Counted from the stretch's first letter, positions 8,797-17,750 are shown. The stretch: DNA of 64,000 nucleotides from Streptomyces sp. JB150 (GCF_011193355.1 NZ_CP049780.1:4939703-5003702), one strand, 5' to 3'. Numbers and translations: made by a program. Notes: generated by a model from the sequence alone, not told the origin.

Positions 8797-10842
8797 TCAG
8801 AAGCGGCCGCCGCCCATCCGGGCGCGCGTTCCGCCGCCTCCGAAACTGACGACTGGCCCGGCGCTGTAGCCACCGCCGAAGCCGCCGAGCAGGATCCCGC
8901 CGAGCATGGCGCCGGCCAGTCCGCTGCCAGCGCTTCCGACCGCGTACACACCGGGCTCGACGGCGACGCCGAAACCCTCTACGTCCTCTTGGGCGAGCAG
9001 CAGGGCATCCTGCGCCAGCGCGTCGGCCTGCTGCGCCTCTGCCAGGGCACTGTGCGCATCCGCCCCGGCACCCCGGCCGGAGAATGCTTCGGCCCGCTCC
9101 AGCCTGCGCTGCGCCTCCGCGAGCCGCGTGCGGGCCTCGCTGCCGACGGCTCCCCTGTGGGTGATGATGTAGTCGAGGGCCTCGCCGACGCTGGACTGCG
9201 CACTGAGCAACGTCCGCTCCAACAGCGCCCGTGCGCGCCGTGTGCCCTGCTCGCTCTCCTGCGCCCCCATGAGGGCCTCGTCGAGCCCGGCATCGGCCTC
9301 CTCGACCCGGCGCAGCGCGTCGATGGGGTCGTACTGGCCCCTCTCCATGGCCCTGCGTACCTCGGCCGCCACGGTCTCGGCACGAGCGATGCGCCCCTGC
9401 AGGGCGGCGGTCGGCAGCTCCTTGGCACCCTGCAGCAGACCACGCGCCTCTGCCAGATCCGCGTTCGTCTCGGTCAGTGCGCCCGGCAGCGCGCCGGCCG
9501 CGTCCGCGAGTTCCCGTGCCCGCCGGTCGACAGCGTCGGTGAGCCGGTTGGCCTGTGCGACGGCGGCCTCCGCGGCCCGGACCTGGATCGCGGCCGCGCC
9601 GTTGTCGTTGCCTTCCACGGCTTGCCGGGCCTGTCGCAGGCTGCTTTGCGCGAACTGCAGCCGGCTGTCGGCCTGCTCCACGTCAGTGACCACCGGTTCG
9701 GTGGCCGACGAGGCGTACCGCTCGCGCATGGCAGCCAGGGTGGCCTTCGCGCTGACCAGTCGGCCGCTCGCGGTGTCGAAAGCGGCCTGCGCCGCAGCCA
9801 GGGCTCGAGGTGCGTTGCGTTCGAAGCCACGCAACTGGTCGAAGTCCTCGGCCTTCTCGTCCAGCAGGCGATTGGCCTCCGCGCACCGAGTGAGAATCTC
9901 CTGGACCATCTGCAGGTGGGTCGATTCGTCCTCGGGATAGGCGTCGTCGAGTTGCTGCCGCAGCCGGAACGCCGCGGTCAACTCCCGTTTCGCTGCCTCC
10001 ACCGCTTCGGTGAACGGCTGGGTCGCCTCGCCGCCGAACTGCGCCGCGGCGAAGCCCAGTTCCTCCTGGCTGGTGCGCACCGCGTCGTCGGTGCGCACCA
10101 GGGCCTGGCGCGCCTGCGCGTCGAGGTCCGCCAGCGAGTCCGGAGACGGCCCGCCCCATGTCTTTTCGCCGCCACGCGACCCGGCGGCCCGGCGCGACCT
10201 GCGTCTGATCAGGGCGGACGCGACCAGAACCACTGGCAGGAGCACCAGGAGAAGGAAGAGCCAGCTGCCTGTGCCGACACCTACCTGCTCGCCCGGACCC
10301 GGCTCGGCCTCTGAGGGCGTCACGTCCACGGCGGGCACGGGCTGGCCTGAGAGCACCGCGTCGTACCCGCGGGCTGCGCCGATCGCCGCCCCCGCCCAGT
10401 CGTTCTGCCGCAGCGCCGGCGCGACGGCTGTTGCGTCGACCTCAACCAGGTCCCGCCGTGTCAGCGGCGAGCCGGCCTCCACGTAATAGGAGTACTGCCG
10501 GTCGCTGGTGGCGACGGCGAGCAGTGCGTCGTCGGCGCCGAGCCCGTTCCTTACGGCTGTCGCGTTCGCCCACTGCTGTGGGGAGCGGCCGGAGAAATCG
10601 TCCACGTACACCACGAACAGCTGCAGTCCGTGTTCGTCGGCCAGCCGGGTCAGCGCCTGGGCGACCTCGGGTTCCCGGTCGGCGAGGGCCCCGACCCGGT
10701 CCGTGATCTGCCCCTGCCGCGACAGATCGACCGGTGCGTCGGCCACAGCGCCGTTCGCCGTAGCCAGGGTGAGGCCGCCCGCCGTCAGCAGCACGGCCAC
10801 GAGGATGCGCACGAAGGTATGTAGCCCGGTATTCGTGTGCAT
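8797..10842 (-). CDS. TPM-domain membrane protein with long coiled-coil tail
   Basis: A protein of 681 residues from the ATG at 10842. Residues 1-35 look like a signal peptide, about 36-165 form a TPM (YgcG-type) domain, 193-212 form one membrane helix followed by an Arg/Lys stop-transfer run, and about 240-620 are a charged Ala/Glu/Arg-rich predicted coiled coil. The end is Gly-rich (GGGGTRARMGGGRF), as in YgcG-like proteins. The topology would place TPM outside and the coiled coil in the cytoplasm, where it could meet the PspA-like protein encoded next; that partnership is inferred. Confidence 0.85.
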   Translation of the reverse strand: MHTNTGLHTFVRILVAVLLTAGGLTLATANGAVADAPVDLSRQGQITDRVGALADREPEVAQALTRLADEHGLQLFVVYVDDFSGRSPQQWANATAVRNGLGADDALLAVATSDRQYSYYVEAGSPLTRRDLVEVDATAVAPALRQNDWAGAAIGAARGYDAVLSGQPVPAVDVTPSEAEPGPGEQVGVGTGSWLFLLLVLLPVVLVASALIRRRSRRAAGSRGGEKTWGGPSPDSLADLDAQARQALVRTDDAVRTSQEELGFAAAQFGGEATQPFTEAVEAAKRELTAAFRLRQQLDDAYPEDESTHLQMVQEILTRCAEANRLLDEKAEDFDQLRGFERNAPRALAAAQAAFDTASGRLVSAKATLAAMRERYASSATEPVVTDVEQADSRLQFAQSSLRQARQAVEGNDNGAAAIQVRAAEAAVAQANRLTDAVDRRARELADAAGALPGALTETNADLAEARGLLQGAKELPTAALQGRIARAETVAAEVRRAMERGQYDPIDALRRVEEADAGLDEALMGAQESEQGTRRARALLERTLLSAQSSVGEALDYIITHRGAVGSEARTRLAEAQRRLERAEAFSGRGAGADAHSALAEAQQADALAQDALLLAQEDVEGFGVAVEPGVYAVGSAGSGLAGAMLGGILLGGFGGGYSAGPVVSFGGGGTRARMGGGRF

Positions 10843-11370
10843 GAGCCCGCGTGCCTTTCGGCGACCGGACGGTCCTGCCGGTGAAGGCATGGTCCGGGCC
10901 GTCCGGAAGCCGGAGGCGGTGGGTGGCAGCAACCAGCCCGCGTCCACGCCGCCCTTCGGCCCCTGATTCCGCTCCGGTCGCCCCATCGCCGTCCCCCTTT
11001 CGCACGGGCATTTCAACGGCCGCGTACCCGCCCCTTTCGTAATGATTCATGCCACGATGCGGCTTATCTACTGCCTGTCCATCGCCTGCCAGGGAAAGCC
11101 GACAACCAACTGCGCCCTCGGCGCCAAGGCTGTGCTCAATATCCGCCATGCGTGCGCGGATAAGGCCAGCTCGACGGGCGTCAGCGAGGCAGGCCAGCGG
11201 CCAGCAGGCACGGCGCAGGCGACGCGAACTAGGACGGACCGGTGATTGAACAGGAAACCTAATTGAACGCGCACATCTTTGCCACATGTGTGTTACTGGA
11301 GATACCGGACATACGGGAGACCCCCCAGCGGCCGAAGAGCCAGGGGACAGCAGCCGAAAGGAAAGACGCC
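10843..11370. other. Gene-free interval between divergent genes
   Basis: About 530 bp separate the TPM gene (minus) from the WGxxGxxG gene (plus). Only short open frames without family features are seen. It should contain the promoters of both genes, but I cannot place them with confidence. AT content rises around 11040-11060 and 11240-11270. Confidence 0.5.
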
Positions 11371-11646
11371 ATGCGCAGAAGCGCCAGCACGGCACTCATC
11401 GCCCTTCTGCTCGCTCTCGCGCCGGCAGGCACGGCGTTCAGCCAGAGTGCTGCCGAGCAGGCGGGCCCGGCAGCGGCCATCGCGGCGGTTCAGGCCCAAG
11501 AGGACCGCAACGAGGATGACGATGACACTGGCCTGTGGGGCCTCTTCGGCCTCCTCGGTCTGGCCGGTCTGATTCCGTGGCGCAAGAAGCGCGACCGCGA
11601 CCACCAGGGTTACAGGGACTCCACCACCCGCTCCACCGGCATGTGA
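11371..11646 (+). CDS. Small secreted/anchored WGxxGxxG-type protein
   Basis: A 91-residue protein. Residues 1-21 form a signal peptide, followed by an Ala-rich spacer, an acidic stretch (EDRNEDDDD) and then WGLFGLLGLAGLIPWRKKR. This is the tripartite end of WGxxGxxG/MYXO-CTERM-like proteins: a Gly-spaced hydrophobic helix followed by a basic cluster. Such tails act as C-terminal anchors or sorting signals. The start is chosen because GAAAGGA precedes ATG at 11371. A perfect terminator follows two bases after the stop codon. Function unknown. Confidence 0.75.
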   Translation: MRRSASTALIALLLALAPAGTAFSQSAAEQAGPAAAIAAVQAQEDRNEDDDDTGLWGLFGLLGLAGLIPWRKKRDRDHQGYRDSTTRSTGM

Positions 11647-11648
11647 AA

Positions 11649-11687
11649 GCAGGCGAGCCCCGCCGCAATGCGGCGGGGCTCGCCTGC
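11649..11687 (+). terminator. Strong perfect stem-loop terminator
   Basis: An 18-bp perfect stem (11649-11666 with 11670-11687) closes a 3-base AAT loop immediately after the WGxxGxxG gene. There is no long T run, as usual in Streptomyces. Confidence 0.88.
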
Positions 11688-11737
11688 AATCGCATAGGCA
11701 CCGCCGCGACCGCCAACATTCGAGCGAACCGACCAGC

Positions 11738-11960
11738 ACACCGCACCCGCTGCTGGACTGCACCGGCGCGGGTCAATGCCCAGAGGCGGTCCGCTTCCCC
11801 GCCTGCCCCATCCGCGACCACATGCGACAACTCCTGCCCGGGCTTGCCGCGCTCCTGCCCCACATGCAGGGCGCGGAACGGCGCATCGCCCCGCGCGTCA
11901 TCACCGCCACAACTCAAAAACTGCAAAGCAGCGACGACAACCTTCATGACCTCGGCACTG
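11738..11960 (+). pseudogene. Unidentified coding remnant, Cys-rich
   Basis: One plus-strand frame reads LLDCTGAGQCPEAVRFPAC then PIRDHMRQLLPGLAALLPHM and ATTQKLQSSDDNLHDLGTDY. The Cys spacing and codon use suggest real former coding sequence, but no start or complete domain can be found, and the frame runs into transposase debris. I do not recognise the family; the C-terminus of a phage- or plasmid-type protein is possible. Confidence 0.35.
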
Positions 11961-12000
11961 ACTACCGGGCCATGCTGACGCTCCTGCAGAAACCCGGGCT

Positions 12001-12607
12001 GCGGAGTTCGTTGCCGATGTGTTCGCCGCGTTGCCGGTGGCGGAATCAGCGGCGGTGGGGTGAGTGTTGTCTGAGGGGTCTGATGCTGGACGGGCGTCGG
12101 AAGTCGATCCAGCCGATGGGTGAGGCCGTCGGGCAGGGAAGCCTGCCGCGCGGCTCAGGAACTGGCCGGCGGACGCAGCCGGCGGGACGGTGTGCTGCCT
12201 CTGCGGACCCTGCTGGTCGAGCAGCCCGAAGACGCGGCCGGGCCGACCGCCTACTGGATGACCAACCTGCCCGCCACCACCCCGGTCGCCGACCTGGTGC
12301 GGTGGGCGAAGATGCGCTGGCGGATCGAGCACGACTACCGCGAGCTCAAGCACGGCCTGGGCCCTGACCACTTCGAGGGCCGCACCTGGCGCGACTGGCA
12401 CCACCACGTCACCCTCGGCACCGCCGCCCAGGCCTTCCTCACCCTGCGGCGGCACGACCCAAGAGCACACACGCCGGCCTGACCCTCCACCAGGTCCTGA
12501 ACGCACTCCAGGACCTGCTGAGGTGCTGGACCGGCACCTGCACCACGTGCGGGCGCCCCCTCACCACACGCAGAACCAGAACCAGAACTCAACGAAGCAC
12601 TACCAGG
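12001..12607 (+). pseudogene. Decayed IS701-type transposase
   Basis: Pieces of one transposase are spread over frames: FVADVFAALPVAESAAVG, then after a frameshift near 12060 LRGLMLDGRRKSIQPMGE, then after a large internal deletion AYWMTNLPATTP, KMRWRIEHDYRELKHGLG, DHFEGRTWRDWHHHVTLG and AFLTLRRHDP, and after another frameshift LHQVLNALQDLL with CTTCGRP. These match the N-terminus and C-terminus of IS701-family transposases. The central catalytic part is missing, so it is inactive. No inverted repeats are evident. Confidence 0.8.
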
Positions 12608-12635
12608 GCACCCCCTGAGACAGCGCCGTACAGCG

Positions 12636-12665
12636 AAGGCCCGCGCCTGGGGAGGCGCGGGCCTT
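12636..12665. terminator. Bidirectional stem-loop downstream of operon 2
   Basis: A perfect 12-bp stem, AAGGCCCGCGCC (12636-12647) with GGCGCGGGCCTT (12654-12665), closes a 6-base loop. It lies about 90 bp beyond the end of the minus-strand ATPase gene and can terminate operon 2. Confidence 0.8.
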
Positions 12666-12754
12666 CTGCCCCTGGGAGCGGACGTTCGCGGGCTCGGGTC
12701 AATGGGCCGGTGAAAGTCCGATCCGTGGCGGCGGCTGACGGAAAAGGGGTGTTG

Positions 12755-13804
12755 TCAGACCGTCGCCTGGGGGTCCTTGGCGAGACGGGGTGCCGGAACG
12801 GTTCCCTCCGTCTCGGGGTAGTGGCAGGCGGTCAGGTGGCCGGGCTTGTTGCCCTCCACCTGCACCAGCGGCGGCGCCTCCGTCGCGCACTTGTCGGTCG
12901 CCTTCCAGCAGCGCGTGCGGAAGCGGCAGCCCGAGGGCGGGTTGATCGGAGACGGCACGTCACCGGTGAGCCGGATGCGCTCACGAGCCTGGCCGTCGTC
13001 GGCGACCGTGGCCTCCGGCACGGCGGACAGCAGCGCCCGGGTGTACGGGTGGTGCGGGTTGCCGTACAGATCGTCGCGGTCGGCGATCTCCACGATCTTA
13101 CCGAGGTACATGACGGCCACGCGCTGCGAGAAGTGCCGGACGACGGCGAGGTCGTGGGCGATGAAGACGAACGCGATGCCGAGGTCGCGCTGGACCTGCT
13201 GGAGCAGGTTGACCACCTGGGCCTGGATGGAGACGTCCAGCGCGGAGACCGGCTCGTCCGCCACGATCAGCTTCGGTTCCAGGGCGAGCGCGCGGGCCAC
13301 GCCGATGCGCTGGCGCTGGCCGCCGGAGAACTCGTGCGGGAAGCGGTTGTAGTGCTCGGGGTTGAGGCCGACGATCTCCAACAGCTCCCGGACGCGCTTC
13401 TCGCGGCCGCCGGGCGGGTTGATCCCGTTGATCTCCATCGGACCCGAGATGATCTTGCCGACGGTGTGCCGCGGGTTCAGCGAGGCATAGGGGTCCTGGA
13501 AGATCATCTGGATCTCGGACCGGACCGGCGCCAGCTGCTTGCGGTTGGCGTGGGTGATGTCGGTGCCCTGGTAGGAGATCGTGCCCGCGGTCGGCTCCAG
13601 CAGCCGGGTGATCAGCCGGCCCGTCGTCGACTTGCCGCAGCCCGACTCGCCCACCAGCCCCAGGCTCTCACCCTCGTGGACCTGGAAGTCGAGACCGTCG
13701 ACGGCCTGGACGGCGCCGATCTTGCGCTTGACCGGGAAGCCGCCCATCACCGGGAAGTGCTTGGTGAGGCCCTTGACGTCCAGGAGGGGGTTCGTGTTGC
13801 TCAT
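12755..13804 (-). CDS. Peptide ABC transporter ATP-binding protein, DppF/OppF type (operon 2)
   Basis: A 349-residue ATPase, paralogue of the gene at 4825. Walker A is GESGCGKS, the signature FSGGQRQR, Walker [13 protein letters not shown] and the C-terminal cysteine motif [14 protein letters not shown]. It is the last gene of a five-gene operon that copies the order of operon 1 in inverse orientation. The segment 13101-13465 is nearly identical to 5209-5573, although the rest of the protein has diverged, for example GMGDVPS-type tail sequences differ. It starts with ATG 25 bp after the preceding ATPase gene. Confidence 0.94.
   Translation of the reverse strand: MSNTNPLLDVKGLTKHFPVMGGFPVKRKIGAVQAVDGLDFQVHEGESLGLVGESGCGKSTTGRLITRLLEPTAGTISYQGTDITHANRKQLAPVRSEIQMIFQDPYASLNPRHTVGKIISGPMEINGINPPGGREKRVRELLEIVGLNPEHYNRFPHEFSGGQRQRIGVARALALEPKLIVADEPVSALDVSIQAQVVNLLQQVQRDLGIAFVFIAHDLAVVRHFSQRVAVMYLGKIVEIADRDDLYGNPHHPYTRALLSAVPEATVADDGQARERIRLTGDVPSPINPPSGCRFRTRCWKATDKCATEAPPLVQVEGNKPGHLTACHYPETEGTVPAPRLAKDPQATV
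13101..13465 (-). repeat. 365-bp near-identical inverted repeat, copy 2
   Basis: Reverse complement of 5209-5573 with two synonymous mismatches; see the gene at 12755. The copies are about 7.5 kb apart in opposite orientation, so crossing over between them would invert the whole accessory interval. Confidence 0.95.
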
Positions 13805-13829
13805 GATCGTGAAATCCGTCTCTTGTACG

Positions 13830-14858
13830 TCAGTTCTGCCGGGAGCCGGCGAGGAGGTCGGCGCGCTGCCCGCTGGTGAGGTGGCAGGCCGAACCGCGGC
13901 CGTCCACCACGTCCAGGACCGGCCGCTCGGTGGCGCACAGGCCGCCCGCGACCTTTTCGGTGAACGCGCACCGCGGGTGGAAGCGGCACCCCGACGGCGG
14001 GTTGAGCAGCGAGGGCGGCGAGCCCGGGATCGGGTTCAGCGGCACATCGACCGGACCGTCCAGGCTCGGCATGGAGCCGAGCAGACCCCAGGTGTAGGGG
14101 TGCTGCGGGCCGCGCAGCACCTCCTTCTTCGTACCGCGCTCCACACACCGGCCGCCGTACATCACCAGCACCTCGTCGGCGATGTCCGCGATCACGCCCA
14201 GGTCGTGGGTGATGAAGATGATCGAGGTGCCGAACTCCTGCTGGAGGTCCTTGAGCAGGTCCATGATCTGCGCCTGCACCGTCACGTCCAGCGCGGTGGT
14301 CGGCTCGTCGGCGATGAGCAGCTCCGGGTCGCAGACCAGGGCCATGGCGATCATCGCGCGCTGGCGCATACCGCCGGAGAACTGGTGCGGGTAGTCGTCC
14401 ACCCGCATGTCCGGCTGCGGGATGCCCACCCGGCGCAGCATCTCGACCGCCCGTGCCCGGGCCTCCTTCTTGGAGGCACCGGTGTGCTTGCGGTACGTCT
14501 CGGCGATCTGCCGGCCGACGGTGTGGTACGGCGACAGGGAGGCCAGCGCGTCCTGGAAGATCATCGCCATCTTGTTGCCGCGCAGTTGCTCCAGCTCCCG
14601 CTCGGTCGCGGTCAGCAGCTCCTTGCCGTCGAGCAGGATCTCCCCGTCGATGCTGGTGCGCTTGCGGTCGTGCAGGCCGAGGATCGCCAGGTTGGTGACG
14701 GACTTGCCGGAGCCCGACTCGCCCACGATGCCGAGCGTCTGTCCCTTCGCCAGGTCGAAGGAGAGACCGTCGACGGCCTTGACGATGCCGTCTTCGGTGG
14801 AGAAGTGGACCTTCAGGTCCCTGACGGACAGGAAGGGCTGCTGGTCGGTGCTCGTCAC
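13830..14858 (-). CDS. Peptide ABC transporter ATP-binding protein, DppD/OppD type (operon 2)
   Basis: A 342-residue ATPase with [28 protein letters not shown] and ITHDLG motifs and the C-terminal cysteines CRFHPRC and ACHL. It resembles the gene at 3744 over its full length at roughly 70 percent of residues by eye, clearly less than the patch shared by the DppF-type genes. GTG start. It lies between the permease gene (49 bp upstream) and the second ATPase gene (25 bp downstream). Confidence 0.93.
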   Translation of the reverse strand: MTSTDQQPFLSVRDLKVHFSTEDGIVKAVDGLSFDLAKGQTLGIVGESGSGKSVTNLAILGLHDRKRTSIDGEILLDGKELLTATERELEQLRGNKMAMIFQDALASLSPYHTVGRQIAETYRKHTGASKKEARARAVEMLRRVGIPQPDMRVDDYPHQFSGGMRQRAMIAMALVCDPELLIADEPTTALDVTVQAQIMDLLKDLQQEFGTSIIFITHDLGVIADIADEVLVMYGGRCVERGTKKEVLRGPQHPYTWGLLGSMPSLDGPVDVPLNPIPGSPPSLLNPPSGCRFHPRCAFTEKVAGGLCATERPVLDVVDGRGSACHLTSGQRADLLAGSRQN

Positions 14859-14907
14859 GGGGACGCTCCTGAGGGGGGTGATGCCGGGGCTAGCTGGTGG
14901 GGCCGGG

Positions 14908-15888
14908 TCAGGCGAGCCTGATGCGCGGGTCGATGAGGGCGTAGACGAGGTCCACGAGGATGTTGGCGAAGACGATCGCCGTCGCGGCGACGACGGTCAC
15001 GCCGAGGAGCATGGGCAGGTCGCTGTCGGTGACCGCGCGCACGGCCCGGGTGCCGAGCCCCTGGAGGCTGAACGTGGACTCGGTGATGATCGCGCCGCCG
15101 ATCAGCGTGCCCATGTCGATACCGAAGATCGTCACGATCGGGCCCATCGCCCCGCGCCAGGCGAAGCGGAAGAAGACGTTGCGGCCGGACATGCCCTTGG
15201 CGCGCGCCGTGCGCACGTAGTCCTCGCTCAACTGCTCGACCAGCTGGGAGCGCGTCATGCGCGTGTAGTTGGCGGTGAAGATGATGGACAGCACGAGCCA
15301 CGGCAGGAGCAGTCCCGAGACCCAGGCGCCGGGGTCCTCGGTGAACGGCGTGTACGACGGCGGGTCCAGCACGCCGAGCTGCTGCACCAGGAAGAACATG
15401 GCGATGTAGCCGACGAAGTAGATCTGCAGCGAGGAGCCGAGCAGCGACAGGGAGCTGGCGGTCTTGTCCATCCAGGTGCCCTGCTTGACCGCGGCGATCA
15501 TGCCCGCGCCGACGCCGATGATCAGGAAGAAGAAGGCCGCGCCGAGGGCGAGCGAGATGGTCGTCGGGAGGTCCTTCATGATCGACTCGAAGACCGGCTC
15601 GGTGTTCGTGAAGGAGTAGCCGAGGCAGGGCGCGTCGCAGTGCCCGTAACCGGCGTAGTCACGGCCCACGAAGATGCCCTGGAGCCAGTGCAGGTACTGC
15701 ACCGGCATGGGGTCGGCGATGCCCAGGTTGACCCGTACCTGCTCCAGCAGTTCCTTGTCGCAGACCTTGCCGCACGCCATCCGGGCGGGGTCACGCGGGA
15801 TGGCGTAGAAGAGGAAGAAGGTGACGGCGCTGATGATCAGCAGAATGACGAGTGCGCCGATCACTCGGCGGATCAGAAAACGGAACAT
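14908..15888 (-). CDS. Peptide ABC transporter permease, DppB/OppB type (operon 2)
   Basis: A 326-residue permease, the same length as the operon 1 paralogue, starting MFRFLIRRVIGALVIL. It has the EAA-type loop TARAKGMSGRNVFFRFAWRG and the enlarged first external loop with paired cysteines (CGKVC and CDAPC). Conservation of the four cysteines between operons 1 and 2 suggests structural disulfides. The gene lies between the binding-protein gene, from which a stem-loop separates it, and the DppD-type ATPase gene. Confidence 0.93.
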   Translation of the reverse strand: MFRFLIRRVIGALVILLIISAVTFFLFYAIPRDPARMACGKVCDKELLEQVRVNLGIADPMPVQYLHWLQGIFVGRDYAGYGHCDAPCLGYSFTNTEPVFESIMKDLPTTISLALGAAFFFLIIGVGAGMIAAVKQGTWMDKTASSLSLLGSSLQIYFVGYIAMFFLVQQLGVLDPPSYTPFTEDPGAWVSGLLLPWLVLSIIFTANYTRMTRSQLVEQLSEDYVRTARAKGMSGRNVFFRFAWRGAMGPIVTIFGIDMGTLIGGAIITESTFSLQGLGTRAVRAVTDSDLPMLLGVTVVAATAIVFANILVDLVYALIDPRIRLA

Positions 15889-15947
15889 GGGTGCGGACTT
15901 TCCGGACGGGGCGCCGTCGCCGGGGTGTGGGGAGCGTGGACGGGGCC

Positions 15948-15980
15948 GGGGCGGCGGGCCGGTGTGCGGTCCGCCGCCCC
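15948..15980 (-). terminator. Stem-loop between binding-protein and permease genes (operon 2)
   Basis: Arms 15948-15957 (GGGGCGGCGG) and 15971-15980 (CCGCCGCCCC) pair perfectly with a 13-base loop. It occupies the same operon position as the hairpin at 2673-2716, which supports a shared role in setting binding-protein excess. Confidence 0.6.
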
Positions 15981-15989
15981 GTGAGTGCG

Positions 15990-17750
15990 TCAGGCCTTGA
16001 CGTAGACCTTGCTGATGGCGACGCAGGTGTCACCGGCGTTGTAGACCACGCCGCCGACCTTGGAACCGTGGAAGTAGTTCCGGATCGGGTGGTAGTCCGG
16101 GACGCAGGCCGCGAGCTCCATGATCTGGCGGTCGATCTCGCCCCAGGCCTTGTTGGCCTTCTCCGGGTCCGTCTCGGCGGTGGCCGCGGCGATCGCCTTG
16201 TTGACGCTGGTGTTGTCGAGCTGTGCCCAGTTCACACCGCCGTCGGCGATCTGGCTGCCGTCCCAGCAGGGCTGGATGACCGTGTAACCGGCCGGCCAGT
16301 CCGGGCCCCAGCCCGCCGCGAAGAGGTCGAAGCCGTTGTCGAGCTGGCTGATCTCGCTGTAGAAGGAGGTCTTGTCGACCTGCTTGGTCACCACGCTGAA
16401 GCCCGCCTTCTCCAGGGCGTTCTTGATGGTGACGGCTTCCTTCACGGCCTTGTCGGACTGCTGGAAGGCGATGACCAGCTTCTGGCCCTCCTTGCCGGCC
16501 TCCTTCAGCAGCGCCTTGGCCTTCTCCGGGTCGCCCATCGGCTTGGTCTTCTTGCCGTACAGGTCGAAGTCGGCGTGACCCGGGGTGAGCGGGGAGATGA
16601 TCGTGGTCGCGGTCTCCGTGACGAGGGAGCCACCGCGCTGCTGCTTCAGCTGCTGGGCAGGCCAGGCCCAGTTGATGGCCTGGCGGACCTTCTGGTCCTT
16701 GACCCGGGTCATGTTGATCGGGAAGTAGTAGCAGGTCGTGTCGACCTGGGTCAGCACGCGCTTCTTCAGCGTGGCGTCGCCCATGACCTTCTGGATGCGC
16801 TCGGAGGCGACCTCGTTCAGCAGGGACACGGCGAACTGGTCGTTGCCCCGGTCGGCGATGTACCGGTCGGTGGAGGCCAGCGACTGGAAGCCGAACTGCA
16901 TGACGACCTTGTCCGGGTAGCCGTTGCGGACCGGGTCCTTGTCGGCGTCCCAGTGCTCGTTGCGCACCAGGACCAGGGACTTGTCGATGTCGCGGCTCTC
17001 GATCTTGTACGGGCCGCAGGAGAACGGGCGCTTGTCGTACTTCTTCTTGGTGTCGTGCTTCTTCGGCACGATCGAGAAGCCGCGCATGGCCAGCATGTAG
17101 TTGAAGTCACCGTGCGCCTCCTTGAGGCGGAAGGTGATGGTGTTGCCGTCGACCTCGATCGACTTCAGGTGCTTGCCCTCGTACGGGCCCTTGTACTTGT
17201 CGCCGCCCTCGAGCCAGTTCTGCGGGTAGCGGGGGCCCTCGGTGACGAAGTCGGCGAACAGGCGCTCGAAGGTGTGGCGGACGTCCTCGATGGTGACGAC
17301 CTCGCCGTCCTCCCACTTGACGCCGTCCTTCAGCGTGAAGGACCAGGTCTTGCCGCCGTCCTTCATGGTGCCCGGGTCGGTGGCCAGGTCGCCGACCAGG
17401 GTGGTGGTGCCCTTGGAGTCGACGCGGTAGCCGGTCAGGCCGCGCAGGAACAGCACCGAGCCGGCGCCGGTGTACGACGAGTAGATCTGCGCCGGGTCCA
17501 GGTGGTCGAAGTCGATCTGGTCCAGCGTGTAGAGCGTGCCGCCCTTCTTCGCGCCGGGCATCTCCGGGGCCGGGCCCTGGGAGTCGGCCTTGGTGCCCAC
17601 GCTGATGGTGGCGGCCTTGGCCTTGTCCATCGAGGGGGCCTTGCTCGCGCTGTTGCCGCCCGCGTTGCCGCTGGAGCAGGCGCTCAGCGCCATGGTGGAG
17701 CCGGCCGCCACACCCGTGGCTATGAGGAAGTTTCTGCGGGAGAAGGACAT
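15990..17750 (-). CDS. Peptide ABC transporter substrate-binding lipoprotein with Tat signal (operon 2)
   Basis: A family 5 solute-binding protein of 586 residues. The N-terminus MSFSRRNFLIATGVAAGS has a twin-arginine motif (SRRNFL) and ends in the lipobox LSAC, so it is probably a Tat-exported lipoprotein. The operon 1 counterpart has a plain Sec-type signal. Later conserved stretches such as KGGTLYTLDQ and FHGSKVGGVVYN match the family. The peptide bound is unknown. The gene order permease, binding protein, permease, ATPase, ATPase makes this a bldK-like operon. Confidence 0.93.
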   Translation of the reverse strand: MSFSRRNFLIATGVAAGSTMALSACSSGNAGGNSASKAPSMDKAKAATISVGTKADSQGPAPEMPGAKKGGTLYTLDQIDFDHLDPAQIYSSYTGAGSVLFLRGLTGYRVDSKGTTTLVGDLATDPGTMKDGGKTWSFTLKDGVKWEDGEVVTIEDVRHTFERLFADFVTEGPRYPQNWLEGGDKYKGPYEGKHLKSIEVDGNTITFRLKEAHGDFNYMLAMRGFSIVPKKHDTKKKYDKRPFSCGPYKIESRDIDKSLVLVRNEHWDADKDPVRNGYPDKVVMQFGFQSLASTDRYIADRGNDQFAVSLLNEVASERIQKVMGDATLKKRVLTQVDTTCYYFPINMTRVKDQKVRQAINWAWPAQQLKQQRGGSLVTETATTIISPLTPGHADFDLYGKKTKPMGDPEKAKALLKEAGKEGQKLVIAFQQSDKAVKEAVTIKNALEKAGFSVVTKQVDKTSFYSEISQLDNGFDLFAAGWGPDWPAGYTVIQPCWDGSQIADGGVNWAQLDNTSVNKAIAAATAETDPEKANKAWGEIDRQIMELAACVPDYHPIRNYFHGSKVGGVVYNAGDTCVAISKVYVKA

